Below are positions 41,862-51,080 of a DNA stretch of 64,000 nucleotides, piece by piece; position 1 is the stretch's first letter, and every line of letters starts with the position of its first letter. A program made the position numbers and the translations under genes. The stretch spans positions 1 through 64,000 of the forward strand of contig NZ_JAGQCS010000011.1 of NCBI RefSeq assembly GCF_024346315.1, in the 5' to 3' direction. This DNA is from Cyanobium sp. ATX 6F1 (GTDB lineage: Bacteria; Cyanobacteriota; Cyanobacteriia; PCC-6307; Cyanobiaceae). The notes below the pieces were generated by a model. That model did not search any database and was not told where the DNA came from. It saw nothing but the letters and a program-made list of their open reading frames with translations.

Positions 41862-42485
41862 ATGCCCGTTTCAGCGATGCGATCCGTGCCGCTCCAGCTC
41901 GCACCCGGCACGGATGTGCGCCGTGCGCTCGAACAGCTGGCCCTGCAGGAAAAGGCCAGCGGCTTCGTGCTCGGCGTGGTGGGCAACCTCTCCCAGGCCG
42001 CCTTCCAGTGCCCGGGTGCCCAGCAGCCGACGCTGATCCTGGGCGAGCTGGAGATCATCACCCTCCAGGGCACGCTCGCGCCCAGCGGAGTGCATCTGCA
42101 CCTGAGCGTCTCCGATCCGCAGTGCCAGGTGTGGGGCGGCCACATCGAACCGGGCACGTTGGTGCTCAAGGGAGCCGACCTGCTCGTGGGCCTGCTCGAT
42201 GGTCCGCTGCCCACAAGCGCGGCGGCGGCGGCAGTGGAGGCGGCGGTGGCGAACGCCGCACCCCTAGGTGGGCCGCGCGTGGAGATCGCCGTGCTCTCGG
42301 GGTGCCCCTACAGCGCACGGGCCCTGCGCATGCTGCGCACCCTGGGCATTCCCTTCCAGGTGATCGACCCGGTCGCCCCCGGCCCCCTGCCCCAGGTGTT
42401 CATCGACGGGAAACTGATCGGCGGCTACGACGCCTTCGCCGAGCTCCAGGGCCAGGGCGCGCTGGAGGGGCTGCGCCAGGGATGA
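41862..42485 (+). CDS. PPC (DUF296)-glutaredoxin fusion protein
   Basis: 207 residues. The first ~135 form a PPC/DUF296 domain (SGFVLGVVGNLSQAAFQCPG, LELHLSVSDPQ-like, HIEPGTLVLKGADLLVGLLDG), normally involved in DNA binding or metal-dependent trimers. The rest is a glutaredoxin-like domain: EIAVLSGCPYSARALRMLRT with CPYS (monothiol), then PQVFIDGKLIGGYDAF. The fusion is unusual and suggests redox-controlled nucleic-acid binding or Fe-S trafficking. ATG at 41862. Confidence 0.8.
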   Translation: MPVSAMRSVPLQLAPGTDVRRALEQLALQEKASGFVLGVVGNLSQAAFQCPGAQQPTLILGELEIITLQGTLAPSGVHLHLSVSDPQCQVWGGHIEPGTLVLKGADLLVGLLDGPLPTSAAAAAVEAAVANAAPLGGPRVEIAVLSGCPYSARALRMLRTLGIPFQVIDPVAPGPLPQVFIDGKLIGGYDAFAELQGQGALEGLRQG

Positions 42486-43033
42486 GCCTCCTGCGGCTCT
42501 CCACCGGCGAGGGCTGCGGCCTGGTGATCGGCGCCTACCCGCCGTTCCGTTATGACGCCCGAGGCGGTGGCGGCCTGGGAGAGCTGGGGCCAGCGAATCA
42601 GGCGGGGCTGCAGGCGCTGGAGTTCGACCCCACGGCCCTGCCAATCCCGCCGCTCACCTGGCGCACCACGCGCTTCCTCGGTCTGCCCCTGCCGCCAGGG
42701 CTCTCGATCGCCATCGAAGCGGAGCAGCTGGCCGGCAGCCTTGATTCCGCCACGGGCACCCTGGCCCTGCACTTCAAGGCCCGCTTCCACTTCGCCATCG
42801 GCTCCGTCTACCGCGCCCCGGCCCTGCAGGTCGACACCCAGCTCAGCTCCGGGGCCGTGAGCAGCCGCCGGCACCAGCGCAGCGGATCCCCCCTGGCGGC
42901 CGATGGCTCCGCTGTGCTCGTTGGTGTGGCGATGATTCCCCCCAGCGGCGAGGCCTGGCTCGATCGCTTCCTGGGTCTACCCGATGAGGCCCTGGCCGTG
43001 CTGCGCTGCCGCCTCACCCCCGCCGCCCGATGA
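42482..43033 (+). CDS. Conserved cyanobacterial hypothetical protein
   Basis: 183 residues from the ATG at 42482, overlapping the fusion gene's stop (ATGA). The frame is open upstream, but this overlaps the neighbour. Beta-rich (RLSTGEGCGLVIGAYPPFRY, TWRTTRFLGLPLPPGLSIAI) with no membrane segment or known motif. It overlaps the next small membrane-protein gene by four bases, so the three form one operon. Confidence 0.65.
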   Translation: MSLLRLSTGEGCGLVIGAYPPFRYDARGGGGLGELGPANQAGLQALEFDPTALPIPPLTWRTTRFLGLPLPPGLSIAIEAEQLAGSLDSATGTLALHFKARFHFAIGSVYRAPALQVDTQLSSGAVSSRRHQRSGSPLAADGSAVLVGVAMIPPSGEAWLDRFLGLPDEALAVLRCRLTPAAR

Positions 43034-43269
43034 CCCCCACCTTCCAACGGATCGCCCTGCTGCTGGCCTGGGCCCTGATCTGGGGCACCGGCGGCTCCCT
43101 GATCGACGCCGGGCTGATCCAGGCCGGGGTCTATTCGCTCGAAACCGGCCAGCTGGGCACCGCCACCACCTTCGCCCTCTGGACCCTGGCCTGGGGCCCC
43201 CTGGGGCTCTGGCTCTACCGGCGGCTCAACCGCCCCGAGGATCCGCCGGAGGAGCCGCCCCAGGGGTGA
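43030..43269 (+). CDS. Small membrane protein
   Basis: 79 residues with two hydrophobic helices (IALLLAWALIWGTGGSLID and TFALWTLAWGPLGLWLYRRL). Overlaps the previous stop. Family unrecognised; shares an operon with the PPC-glutaredoxin fusion. Confidence 0.7.
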   Translation: MTPTFQRIALLLAWALIWGTGGSLIDAGLIQAGVYSLETGQLGTATTFALWTLAWGPLGLWLYRRLNRPEDPPEEPPQG

Positions 43270-43347
43270 CACCAGCCAATCCCCTGCCCGACCCGTGGCG
43301 CGAACAGTACAGACGTACTAGCCTGCTGGCAGCATTCCCCGTTCCCC

Positions 43348-43671
43348 ATGGCGCCCGCGCTTCTCGATGGCGGCCCCCTCGGCGCCGTGTCCCTCAAGCC
43401 CGGCCAGATCGACCCCGCGGTCGAGCCCCTGCGCAAGGCCCGGCCCCAACGCTTCCGTGATGCCCGCCCCGGCCACCTGGCGGTGGTGGCCATGGCCGGC
43501 CGCCCCTGGTTCATCGGCCGCGTCAGCGATCTCGACCGCGGCCATCGGGCCGCCCAGTCCTTCGCCCGGGTGATCGACATCGACACCGGCGAAATCCAGC
43601 GCATCCCCGCCCCCTGGATCGTGGAATTGCTGGGCGACGCGGCCCAAGCGGGGCCGTCTATGGGGCAGTGA
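43348..43671 (+). CDS. Small conserved hypothetical protein
   Basis: 107 residues from the ATG at 43348. Contains a central beta barrel-like segment (HLAVVAMAGRPWFIGRVSDL, AAQSFARVIDIDTGEIQRIP). No membrane segment. Similar small proteins are seen in cyanobacteria; function unknown. Confidence 0.6.
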   Translation: MAPALLDGGPLGAVSLKPGQIDPAVEPLRKARPQRFRDARPGHLAVVAMAGRPWFIGRVSDLDRGHRAAQSFARVIDIDTGEIQRIPAPWIVELLGDAAQAGPSMGQ

Positions 43672-43838
43672 TGCCTTCGCCAGGTGGCTTGGGTGCAGCG
43701 CTGGAAGGGGTTGAGCCGCCGAAGGATTCGCTCCGGACAGGGCTACTCAGTCCCGCTGACATGCCTTACCTTCAGGCCAAGGAATGACCGTTCCGCCGAA
43801 AGGCTGAATCAATCCTTTCCTGTGCTGCAGATCACCCC

Positions 43839-44186
43839 TTGGCCGAAGCATCGGAAACCCCGGACTATCCCCTTCGCCAGAAGCGGCAGCGCCTGCCGTC
43901 CTCCATGGCGCGGGTGGATGCCACCTTCTTCAGCCCCAATGGGAAAAGCATCCACGGTCGGCTCTGGGACATCAGCCCCACCGGCGCCGGCCTCCAGTTC
44001 AACCACGACGTGACGATCGCCGAAAACACCATCGGCCGGCTTGTGCTTGAGCACAGCTACAGCAAAGCTGAACTGGAGCTGGAGGTGGAGGTGTGCTGGG
44101 TCGCGCACGGCCCCTCGTCGTCGCTGATGGGCACCGTGTTCTCCAGGACGCTCAAGCTGGGAACGTTCCTGGACCAATACCTTTAA
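43839..44186 (+). CDS. PilZ-domain protein
   Basis: 115 residues from a TTG at 43839. A single PilZ domain: RQKRQRLPSSMARVDATFFS, then IHGRLWDISPTGAGLQFNHD, giving the DISxxGAG motif that binds cyclic di-GMP, and VEVCWVAHGP. The N-terminal arginine motif is present in modified form. Such proteins translate c-di-GMP levels into motility or adhesion responses. It may affect the cellulose-synthase-like protein further along, but there is no direct link. Confidence 0.8.
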   Translation: MAEASETPDYPLRQKRQRLPSSMARVDATFFSPNGKSIHGRLWDISPTGAGLQFNHDVTIAENTIGRLVLEHSYSKAELELEVEVCWVAHGPSSSLMGTVFSRTLKLGTFLDQYL

Positions 44187-44623
44187 TCCCCCTCCTCAGG
44201 CCGCCTGGCCCGGCCCCGGTTGCCCTTGATCCGGGCCCTGAGCCGCTTAGCCATGAGCCGCCGCTCCACCGAGCCCTTCGAGGGTCGGGTGGGTCGGCGC
44301 GGCGGCGGCGGCGGGCTGATCGCCCAGCGCAACAGCTCCTGCAGGCGCCGCAGGGCGACCTGCCTGTTGAGCCATTGGGAGCGCTCCTCGCTGGCCGTGA
44401 TCACCACCGTGCCCTCCACCAGCCGGCCCGCCAGGCGCTGCAGCGCCCGCTGCTGGAGCGCCCGTGGCAGGGCCTCCGAGGCTTCCAGGGCAAACACCAG
44501 TTCCACCCGCGAATCCGTGGTGTTCACCCCCTGCCCCCCCGGTCCCGAGGAGCGCGAGAAGCGCCAGGCCAGCTCCCGGGCGGGAATCGTCAGCGTTTCG
44601 CTCAGTTTCAGATCGCCCGCCAT
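44183..44623 (-). CDS. arfB: Peptidyl-tRNA hydrolase ArfB
   Basis: 146 residues: the GGQ motif in RSSGPGGQGVNTTDSRVELV, and a basic C-terminal tail (RPSKGSVERRLMAKRLRARI) that enters the mRNA channel. ArfB rescues stalled ribosomes. Convergent with the PilZ gene. Confidence 0.92.
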   Translation of the reverse strand: MAGDLKLSETLTIPARELAWRFSRSSGPGGQGVNTTDSRVELVFALEASEALPRALQQRALQRLAGRLVEGTVVITASEERSQWLNRQVALRRLQELLRWAISPPPPPRRPTRPSKGSVERRLMAKRLRARIKGNRGRARRPEEGD

Positions 44624-44646
44624 TCCTCCCCCACGGTCTCAACCGC

Positions 44647-44961
44647 TCAAGGCTGAGCGGAGTGTTCACGCTTGTTCAACCGCTTCACCGCCAGTGCCGC
44701 CTCCGTGGCCGTCACCGCGGCCACCAGCAGCAGGCCCCCGAGGCCGATCAGTTGGTTCTGCTGCTTGGCCATGGCTTCCGCCCCCTGAGCCAACAGCGCT
44801 CCAAGCACGAACCAGGCACTGGTGACGGCCGAGGTGATCCAGTAGGCCTTCCAGCGGCGTTGGTAGATGTATCCGGTGCCCAGGCCCGGCACCACGTTCA
44901 ACAGCGCCGCCACCCAGCCTGATGAGGCGGCCAGGATGGTGTCTTGGCTGGGTGTCGTCAC
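44647..44961 (-). CDS. TM2-like small membrane protein
   Basis: 104 residues from a GTG at 44961. Two or three membrane segments, with GWVAALLNVVPGLGTGYIYQ and ITSAVTSAWFVLGALLAQ, as in TM2-type proteins. Ends with a charged tail. Function unknown. Confidence 0.65.
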   Translation of the reverse strand: MTTPSQDTILAASSGWVAALLNVVPGLGTGYIYQRRWKAYWITSAVTSAWFVLGALLAQGAEAMAKQQNQLIGLGGLLLVAAVTATEAALAVKRLNKREHSAQP

Positions 44962-45026
44962 AGGATCGCTGCGAATGCCCTGAACTCTGGCGACACCCGG
45001 CCGCCACTGTTGCCATCACGGTTGCC

Positions 45027-45605
45027 ATGAAGGTTGCGAGGATGGTGACCATGCCCCCTGATCCAAGCCTCCGCAGTCAGCTGCTCATCGCCCTGCAACG
45101 CCCCGAGCGGGCCCCGAGCGGGTCCATCCGCACCCTGATCGAAGCCCTGGAGCGGGAGCAACCGGCCGACCTTGATCAGCAGCTCGATCAGCTGGCGGGG
45201 GTCTGGGAGTTGCGTTGGAGCAGCGGGCCCAGGCCCGAACGGCTCCTGGGACCCTGGGCCCAGAGCCTGCAGCTGCTCGACCCCGCCCAGGGCCGCGCCT
45301 TGAATGTGTTGAGGCTGAGCGGGCTGGATGGCCTGGGGCAGATCACGGCGTCGGCCGCGATCGAGCGGATTGGCCCGCGGCGACTGAGTGTGCGCTTCGA
45401 GCAGGTCGGCTGGAGCGGTCCGCGCCTCGGAGGCCGGCGGCTGGATCTGCTGCGAAGCGTGCGCCAGAGCTTTCCCGCCTGGCTCGATGTCACCGTGCTG
45501 GATCAGGAGCTGCGCATCTGCCGAGGCAACGCCGGCAGCCTGTTTGCCCTCACCCGTCTGCCGCTGGAGCTCAGCGCATTCCCATGGCCGAGCGGATCTG
45601 GTTGA
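45027..45605 (+). CDS. PAP/fibrillin-family protein
   Basis: About 192 residues from the ATG at 45027 (45051 is an alternative). SLRSQLLIALQRPERAPSG, IRTLIEALEREQPADLDQQL and LAGVWELRWSSGP fit the plastid-lipid-associated (fibrillin) domain of cyanobacteria and chloroplasts, which binds lipids or protects thylakoids. Near the end SLFALTRLPLEL. No transit peptide is needed in a bacterium. Confidence 0.78.
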   Translation: MKVARMVTMPPDPSLRSQLLIALQRPERAPSGSIRTLIEALEREQPADLDQQLDQLAGVWELRWSSGPRPERLLGPWAQSLQLLDPAQGRALNVLRLSGLDGLGQITASAAIERIGPRRLSVRFEQVGWSGPRLGGRRLDLLRSVRQSFPAWLDVTVLDQELRICRGNAGSLFALTRLPLELSAFPWPSGSG

Positions 45606-45942
45606 GGCAGAGCTGACCACTGGAGCAGGTGTTGATCAGACGGCCGTTCACCTGGGCCAGCGGAGTGCCCAGGGGTGGTGCGGCCGCCTCGGCGGGGGCG
45701 GCGCTCCCCCCTCCGCTGGCCGAACTGCCTGAGAAACCAGCGGGAGCGAAGGACGACGGCTGGCTGCCGTTGACGGCCGCGCGGGCTGCGCTGAGGGCGC
45801 CGGCGTATTGGGGCATGGCCGTGTTGTTGAGCGCTCCCTGGGCCGCCCCGGCGGCGGTGACATCGAGCAGGGTCTGGGCCTGGAGGGGCGCACCCCAGCC
45901 CAGGAGCACCAACAGCAACAGCGGCAGCGGGCGGTGGGTCAC
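45571..45942 (-). CDS. Secreted protein with alanine-rich mature part
   Basis: About 123 residues from a GTG at 45942 (VTHRPLPLLLLVLLGWGAPL), with a signal peptide ending near QAQ. The mature part is Ala/Ser/Gly-rich with NTCSSGQLCLNQIRSAMGM near the C-terminus, where two cysteines may bridge. Overlaps the end of the PAP gene. Start is uncertain. Confidence 0.6.
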   Translation of the reverse strand: MTHRPLPLLLLVLLGWGAPLQAQTLLDVTAAGAAQGALNNTAMPQYAGALSAARAAVNGSQPSSFAPAGFSGSSASGGGSAAPAEAAAPPLGTPLAQVNGRLINTCSSGQLCLNQIRSAMGMR

Positions 45943-45993
45943 AGGGCGGGTGTGGGGCGCAACAGTGAGCTTCAACCTAGCGGCGCTCTCCGC

Positions 45994-46530
45994 ATGGATC
46001 CGGTCTTCGTCTACGGCACCCTCAAACGCGGCCAGGTCAACCACCACTGGCTGCGGGGTGCCGCCTTTCTGGGGCGCCGGCGCCTGGGCGGTGCCTGTCT
46101 CTACGACCTGGGGCCCTACCCCATGGCCGTCCCCGGAGACGGCCTGATCCATGGCGAGCTGTTCGCGGTCGATGGCCCGGGCCTGCTGCGGCTCGATGGG
46201 CTTGAGGATGTGCCCCTGCTCTATCAGCGCCACCGACGGCCCCTCGCTGACGGCACCCTCGCCTGGACCTACCTCGGCCAGGCGCCCCAGGTGGCCGGCC
46301 GAGCGCTGGTGCCCTTCGCGGACTGGGGCAGCACACCGGTGTTCCTGAGCGAGCCGATCGCCCACCAGGATCCCCCCCTGACGGTGTTGGCGGCGGATAG
46401 GCGCACGGGAGTGGTGCAGCATCTTACGCCGGCTGAGCTGCGGCGCTGGGAGCGCCAGGGGCTGCAGAGCCTGCAGGTGAGCGGCCCAGGTGGTGAGAAC
46501 TTCCTGGCGCTGGCTCCTACGGCGCCTTGA
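45994..46530 (+). CDS. Gamma-glutamylcyclotransferase-like protein
   Basis: 178 residues from the ATG at 45994: MDPVFVYGTLKRGQVNHHWL has the YGTLKRG motif of the AIG2/GGCT fold, LYDLGPYPMAVPGDGLIHGE and LFAVDGPGLLRLDGLEDVPL carry the conserved glutamate region. Such enzymes form 5-oxoproline from gamma-glutamyl amines or amino acids. Divergent from the secreted protein gene. Confidence 0.85.
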   Translation: MDPVFVYGTLKRGQVNHHWLRGAAFLGRRRLGGACLYDLGPYPMAVPGDGLIHGELFAVDGPGLLRLDGLEDVPLLYQRHRRPLADGTLAWTYLGQAPQVAGRALVPFADWGSTPVFLSEPIAHQDPPLTVLAADRRTGVVQHLTPAELRRWERQGLQSLQVSGPGGENFLALAPTAP

Positions 46531-47410
46531 TCGGCAACGAGATCACCTGCTCGATCCGCCCCAGCAACCGAGGGGGCGCCCCCGCAACCTGCACCGTCAC
46601 CAGATCCGGGCGGCCGGCCAACACCTTGAGACCCGCTCCGAGGGGAAGACGGCGCTCCCCCTTGAACAGCCCCCAATAGAGCTGGTTGCCCCTGGCGTCC
46701 TGCACATCCAGCCAACTCACCCCGCTGGCCTTGAACACCACCTGGGGGGATGGCTCGCTGCTGGCGGGGGCATCACTGGCCGGGCCATCGCTGGCAGGAA
46801 CTGTGCTGGCAGGGGACTCGGCGTCCTGCAGGGGCGAGGCCGTCTGGGGCCTCAGTCGCTGCAGGCCAACCACCACCGCTGCCGCCAGCAGCGCCACCCC
46901 CAGCGAAAGTCCCAGCAGGCCTGCGCCCCGGCGCAGACGCCCAACGGAAAACCCCTGGGGCAGCCATTGGGGCAGCACCCAGTGGCGCACGGTGATCGCC
47001 TGCTCGCCCCCCAGTCCCTCCGACGCCACCGATGGCTCAGCTGCCCGGGCTGGCGCGGCTGGCGAACTCTGAGCCGCCGGAGGTCCGGGCGGGCGCGGCG
47101 GCAACTCAACCTTGGCGGGGGCGGTCCCGCCGGCGGCGGGCAGGGCCGGGCGACCGCCTGGGGGTTCGCCGCTGCCCAGGACGTGGCGCACCTGGTCCAG
47201 CAACAGTTGGTTTTCCTCCGCGATCAGCCGCTGTTGATCCAGCAGCGGTTCCAGGCGTTGTTCGAACTTGCGCTCGAACATCTGCGGCAGTTCCCCCAGC
47301 AGACCCTCCAGGTCCGCCAGTTGGGCGCGTGCCTCATCGAGTTCCCGCTGCAACGCCTCGATCTCCTGCGGGTCATCCGAGGGCTGGTCATTGGATCGGT
47401 CCTCGGACAA
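46517..47410 (-). CDS. Coiled-coil membrane protein with DUF4115-like domain
   Basis: 297 residues from a TTG at 47410 (LSEDRSNDQPSDDPQEIEAL); a Shine-Dalgarno AGGAGGGG lies about 8 bases upstream. Coiled coil over residues 15-70, a proline-rich linker, one membrane helix near 170-190 (LLGLSLGVALLAAAVVVGL), and a C-terminal DUF4115/RodZ-like domain (VSWLDVQDARGNQLYWGLFK, GERRLPLGAGLKVLAG). RodZ helps place the cell wall machinery; role here inferred from domain only. Confidence 0.7.
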   Translation of the reverse strand: MSEDRSNDQPSDDPQEIEALQRELDEARAQLADLEGLLGELPQMFERKFEQRLEPLLDQQRLIAEENQLLLDQVRHVLGSGEPPGGRPALPAAGGTAPAKVELPPRPPGPPAAQSSPAAPARAAEPSVASEGLGGEQAITVRHWVLPQWLPQGFSVGRLRRGAGLLGLSLGVALLAAAVVVGLQRLRPQTASPLQDAESPASTVPASDGPASDAPASSEPSPQVVFKASGVSWLDVQDARGNQLYWGLFKGERRLPLGAGLKVLAGRPDLVTVQVAGAPPRLLGRIEQVISLPIKAP

Positions 47411-47502
47411 AGGTTGCTCCCCTCCTGCTGCGCGTTGGAATCTGCTGACCAGGAAGCTGGCCTGCGGCTCGGCCCGAACCCGGCTCGAAACCGTGCGGAA
47501 AG

Positions 47503-49668
47503 TCAGATTAACGGGCCCGCGCCGCCCTGCCCTGACGCCGACACCTGAGCGGTTCGGTGGTTCTGAGGCAACAGGCTGCGGTGGAACCAGCCGCCTCCCC
47601 CCAGGGGTGACACCAGCCGCAGGACCGCCGCCAGCAGTGCCCGGGGCTCGAACGGCGCCTGGCGGGTGGGCCAGAGGCCACAGCGGCGGTAGAGCTCCCG
47701 TTGCAGGGCTTGGCGGGTTTCGCCCTCCAGGCCGTGCCAACGCCCCCCCAGCCGCACGCCGCCGCGCCCCGCCGGATCCAGCCGCTCCACCCGCAAGGCC
47801 AACCGCGTCGCCTCAGGAAGGAGACCCACCAGTTCAAGAATCGCCCCTAGCCCTGGGGGCGCCGCGCCGGAGTCAAGCCGCAGCTCGACCCCCTCCTCCC
47901 CGATCGCCCGCAGCCGGGCCGCCCAGGTGCTGGCCCCATCGCCCAGGCTCACGACCTGGTCGCGGGCGAACCAGGGGGCCGCGCTCTGGGGCAGGCGGTC
48001 CCAGCAGGTGCGCAGGGCCAGCAGCAGCAGCAGCACACTCAAACCCGACCACACCAGCCCCAGGGCCTGGCCGGCGGGGGTCAGGGCGGCAACGGCAACC
48101 TCACGCGCCGGATCAGCCCCGATCACCAGGTGCACCAGGTTGAGCAGCTGCGCCGCCAGCAACGCCAGCAGTGGAACCAGCAACCAGGGCTCGGGGCCAG
48201 GTCGTCGGCCTGGACTGAGCGCCTTGGGGGTGACATGGAACCGTTGCGGGTGGCCGAAGCCGGTGGCGAGCACGGCCGCGGTGATCGGCACCAGGAAGAT
48301 CCAGCGGTAGAGCTCCGGCATGAGGGCGGAGCGGGAGCCGCGGCTGAACCAACCCAGCAGCAGCAGCTGGCCCAGGTAAAACGGCAGGGCGATCCCCAGC
48401 AAGCCGCCGGCGCTCAGCCGGATCGGCACCACCCCCAGCAGCCCCAGGCTCAGGGGCATCAGCAGCAGCAGCAACTGGGGGATCACGTTGAACCAGTGCT
48501 GGATGCCCTCCAGGTAGGCGAGGCGCTGCAGCGGGCTGAGCCCGGGGATCGTGAGCGGGTTGGCTCCGGTGCGCAGGGTCTGCAGGGTGCCGCTGGCCCA
48601 GCGGCTGCGCTGGCGTGCCATGGCCGCCGCCGTCAGCGGGGCCAGGCCGGCGCTGAGCTTCTCGTCGAGGTAGAGGTTGCGGTAGCCGGCGGCGGTGATC
48701 CGGATGCCGGTGGCCAGATCCTCCGAGGCGGTGCCGGTTTCGAAGCGTCCCACCACCTCCAGGGCCGAACGGCGCACCACGAAGGAGGTGCCGGCGCAGA
48801 CCACCGCCCCCACGGCCGCCCGGGTTGGCTCGATCCAGCGGTAGAAGCTCTCCTCATCGGGCATCAGCCAGCGCTCCAGGCGCAGGTTGCGCATCACCGG
48901 ATCGGCCGTCATGTACGACTGGGGGGTCTGCACGAAGCCCACGGCCGGGTCGGCGAACAGCCCCACCGTGCGCCGCAGGAAGGGCTCCAGCGGCACCACA
49001 TCGGCATCGAACACCACCACCAGCTCGCCGTCGGCGTGCCCCAGGGCGTGGTTGAGGTTGCCCGCCTTGGCGTGGATCCTGTCGGTGCGGCTCAGGTAAC
49101 GGCAACCCAGACGCGCGCACAGTTGCTGCAGCTCCGGCCGGCCGCTGTCATCCAGCAGCCACACCCGGTGGTGGGGGTAGTCGATCGCCAGGCAACCGCG
49201 CAGGCAACGCTCGATCAGCTCCGGCGGCTCGCCGTAGCTCGGAACCAGCACATCCACGCTCGGCCAGGCGGGCTCCCCAGGCCCCGCCGGCGGCGGAGCG
49301 TTCGGCTCGGCCAGCGGCCGATGGGGAAACCAGGTGAGGCCCAGCTGCAGGAAGCCATTGGTCAGCAGCACCAGCTCCGCCACCAGCATCAGCAGGCTCA
49401 GCCCAGCGGCCTCCGGTGTGGCCAGGTTGAGGGTGGAGCTGAGCCGCCAGAGCAGATAGCGCAGCCCCAGCAGGGCCAGCACCACCACCGCCGATCGCCG
49501 CGCCGCCAGGGGCTGGCTGGCCTCAGCGCGCCAGGAGAGCCCCAGGGCCCAGACCAGCACCGCCAGCAGCACCCAGGCTTCGGCGCCACGGGGGGCCAGG
49601 GCGGCCACCAGCAGGGGCAGAGCCCCCCAGAGCAGATAGGGCAGGGAGGTGATGGGAGATCGCTCCAT
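47503..49668 (-). CDS. Cellulose-synthase-like glycosyltransferase (GT2)
   Basis: 721 residues. Several membrane helices flank a GT2 domain at about 135-360 with the processive D, D, D, QxxRW set: HHRVWLLDDSGRPELQQL, VVVFDADVVPLEPFLR, the ED in GTASEDLATGIRI, and MARQRSRWASGTLQTL. Resembles BcsA-type synthases that make beta-glucans; the C-terminal region may be a degenerate PilZ-type domain. No BcsB or BcsZ gene is adjacent. It could make cellulose or another exopolysaccharide. ATG at 49668. Confidence 0.87.
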   Translation of the reverse strand: MERSPITSLPYLLWGALPLLVAALAPRGAEAWVLLAVLVWALGLSWRAEASQPLAARRSAVVVLALLGLRYLLWRLSSTLNLATPEAAGLSLLMLVAELVLLTNGFLQLGLTWFPHRPLAEPNAPPPAGPGEPAWPSVDVLVPSYGEPPELIERCLRGCLAIDYPHHRVWLLDDSGRPELQQLCARLGCRYLSRTDRIHAKAGNLNHALGHADGELVVVFDADVVPLEPFLRRTVGLFADPAVGFVQTPQSYMTADPVMRNLRLERWLMPDEESFYRWIEPTRAAVGAVVCAGTSFVVRRSALEVVGRFETGTASEDLATGIRITAAGYRNLYLDEKLSAGLAPLTAAAMARQRSRWASGTLQTLRTGANPLTIPGLSPLQRLAYLEGIQHWFNVIPQLLLLLMPLSLGLLGVVPIRLSAGGLLGIALPFYLGQLLLLGWFSRGSRSALMPELYRWIFLVPITAAVLATGFGHPQRFHVTPKALSPGRRPGPEPWLLVPLLALLAAQLLNLVHLVIGADPAREVAVAALTPAGQALGLVWSGLSVLLLLLALRTCWDRLPQSAAPWFARDQVVSLGDGASTWAARLRAIGEEGVELRLDSGAAPPGLGAILELVGLLPEATRLALRVERLDPAGRGGVRLGGRWHGLEGETRQALQRELYRRCGLWPTRQAPFEPRALLAAVLRLVSPLGGGGWFHRSLLPQNHRTAQVSASGQGGAGPLI

Positions 49669-49925
49669 TGGAGACTGATTCCTACCGGCGACGGGACCGA
49701 CTGGATGGGTTGAGGCTCAGGGCTTGAAGCTGTCCAAAACCTCGGCCGTTGCGAGACAGCTCAACGCGGTTGAGCGGCTCGAACGAGCCGAGGCGGGTTC
49801 CCGGTGATGTAACCAACCGTAAAGCCAATGCAACGAAACATTGAGCGCCGATGGCTGGGCGGGTGGCGGCGGCAGGCCCACCCAGCCCTGGCAAAGCGAT
49901 AGGTTCCCATCAGCACGGCCTTCCC

Positions 49926-51080
49926 ATGGTTTCGCCCCCCGCGCAGCAGGCGCTCTCCACCCTCTCCGCCTCCGCTCAAGGCGGGGCTCCGATCGGCGTG
50001 ATGATCTGCGGCCATGGCAGCCGCAACCGCCTGGCGGTGGCCGAGTTCGCCCAGCTGGCCGAGGGCCTGCGCCGCCAACTGCCCCAGATCCCGGTCGAAT
50101 ACGGCTACCTGGAGTTCGCCCGGCCGATCCTGCGGGATGGCCTGGAGCGCCTGCGGCAGCAAGGGGTGGGCCGGGTGCTGGCGGTGCCGGGGATGCTGTT
50201 CGCCGCCGGCCATGCCAAGAACGACATCCCCTCGGTGCTCAACACCTACGCCGCCGAGACCGGGCTGCAGATCGACTACGGCCGCGAACTGGGCATCGAC
50301 CTCAAGATGATCCAGGCGGCCGGGGCGCGCATCCGCGAGGCCCTTGATCGCGCCCCAGTGGGACCAAATGGTCCCATCCCCCTGCACGACACCCTGCTGG
50401 TGGTGGTGGGCCGCGGTTCCTCCGATCCCGACGCCAACTCCAACGTCGCCAAGGTGACGCGGATGCTGGTGGAGGGCTTCGGCTTCGGCTGGGGCGAAAC
50501 GCTCTATTCCGGTGTCACCTTCCCGCTGGTGGAACCGGGCCTGCGCCACGTGGTGCGGCTGGGCTACCGCCGCATCCTGGTCTTTCCCTATTTCCTGTTC
50601 TCGGGCGTGCTGGTGAGCCGCATCCGCCAGCACAGCGAGCGCGTGGCGGCCGAGCATCCCGAGGTGGAGTTCCTGCCGGTCGACTACCTGGGGGATCACC
50701 CGCTGGTGATCGACACCTTCATCGAGCGGGTGGAGGAGGTGGTGCGGGGCGACACCAACATGAACTGCTCCCTGTGCAAATACCGGGCCCAGGTGCTCGG
50801 CTTCGAGCGCGAGGTGGGCGCCCCCCAGGAGAGTCATCACCACCACGTCGAGGGGCTCTGTGAAGCCTGCGACCTCTGCGAGAACGAGTGCACCGGCGCC
50901 TGCCAGAGCGACGGCGTTCCGATCCCGGTGGCCGGCCACGACCACGGGCCTCACCACAGCCATGAGCACAGCCATAGCCATGCCCACGGCCCCCACCATC
51001 CGCCCTACCCCCACGCCGATCACCCCCTCGGACCCCGCAGCCTGAGGACGAACCCACCGGAGCAGGAACCGCCTTCCTGA
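49926..51080 (+). CDS. cbiX: Sirohydrochlorin cobaltochelatase CbiX (long form)
   Basis: 384 residues from the ATG at 49926. Two tandem CbiX-type halves: PIGVMICGHGSRNRLAVAEF with the metal-binding histidine, VLAVPGMLFAAGHAKNDIPS, then DTLLVVVGRGSSDPDANSNV and FPYFLFSGVLVSRIRQ. The tail contains an MxCxxC site (TNMNCSLCKYRAQV) and a Cys-rich stretch (LCEACDLCENECTGACQ) for an Fe-S centre, then a long histidine-rich run. CbiX inserts cobalt into sirohydrochlorin for cobalamin; similar chelatases add iron for sirohaem. The His-rich end may store metal. Confidence 0.88.
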   Translation: MVSPPAQQALSTLSASAQGGAPIGVMICGHGSRNRLAVAEFAQLAEGLRRQLPQIPVEYGYLEFARPILRDGLERLRQQGVGRVLAVPGMLFAAGHAKNDIPSVLNTYAAETGLQIDYGRELGIDLKMIQAAGARIREALDRAPVGPNGPIPLHDTLLVVVGRGSSDPDANSNVAKVTRMLVEGFGFGWGETLYSGVTFPLVEPGLRHVVRLGYRRILVFPYFLFSGVLVSRIRQHSERVAAEHPEVEFLPVDYLGDHPLVIDTFIERVEEVVRGDTNMNCSLCKYRAQVLGFEREVGAPQESHHHHVEGLCEACDLCENECTGACQSDGVPIPVAGHDHGPHHSHEHSHSHAHGPHHPPYPHADHPLGPRSLRTNPPEQEPPS

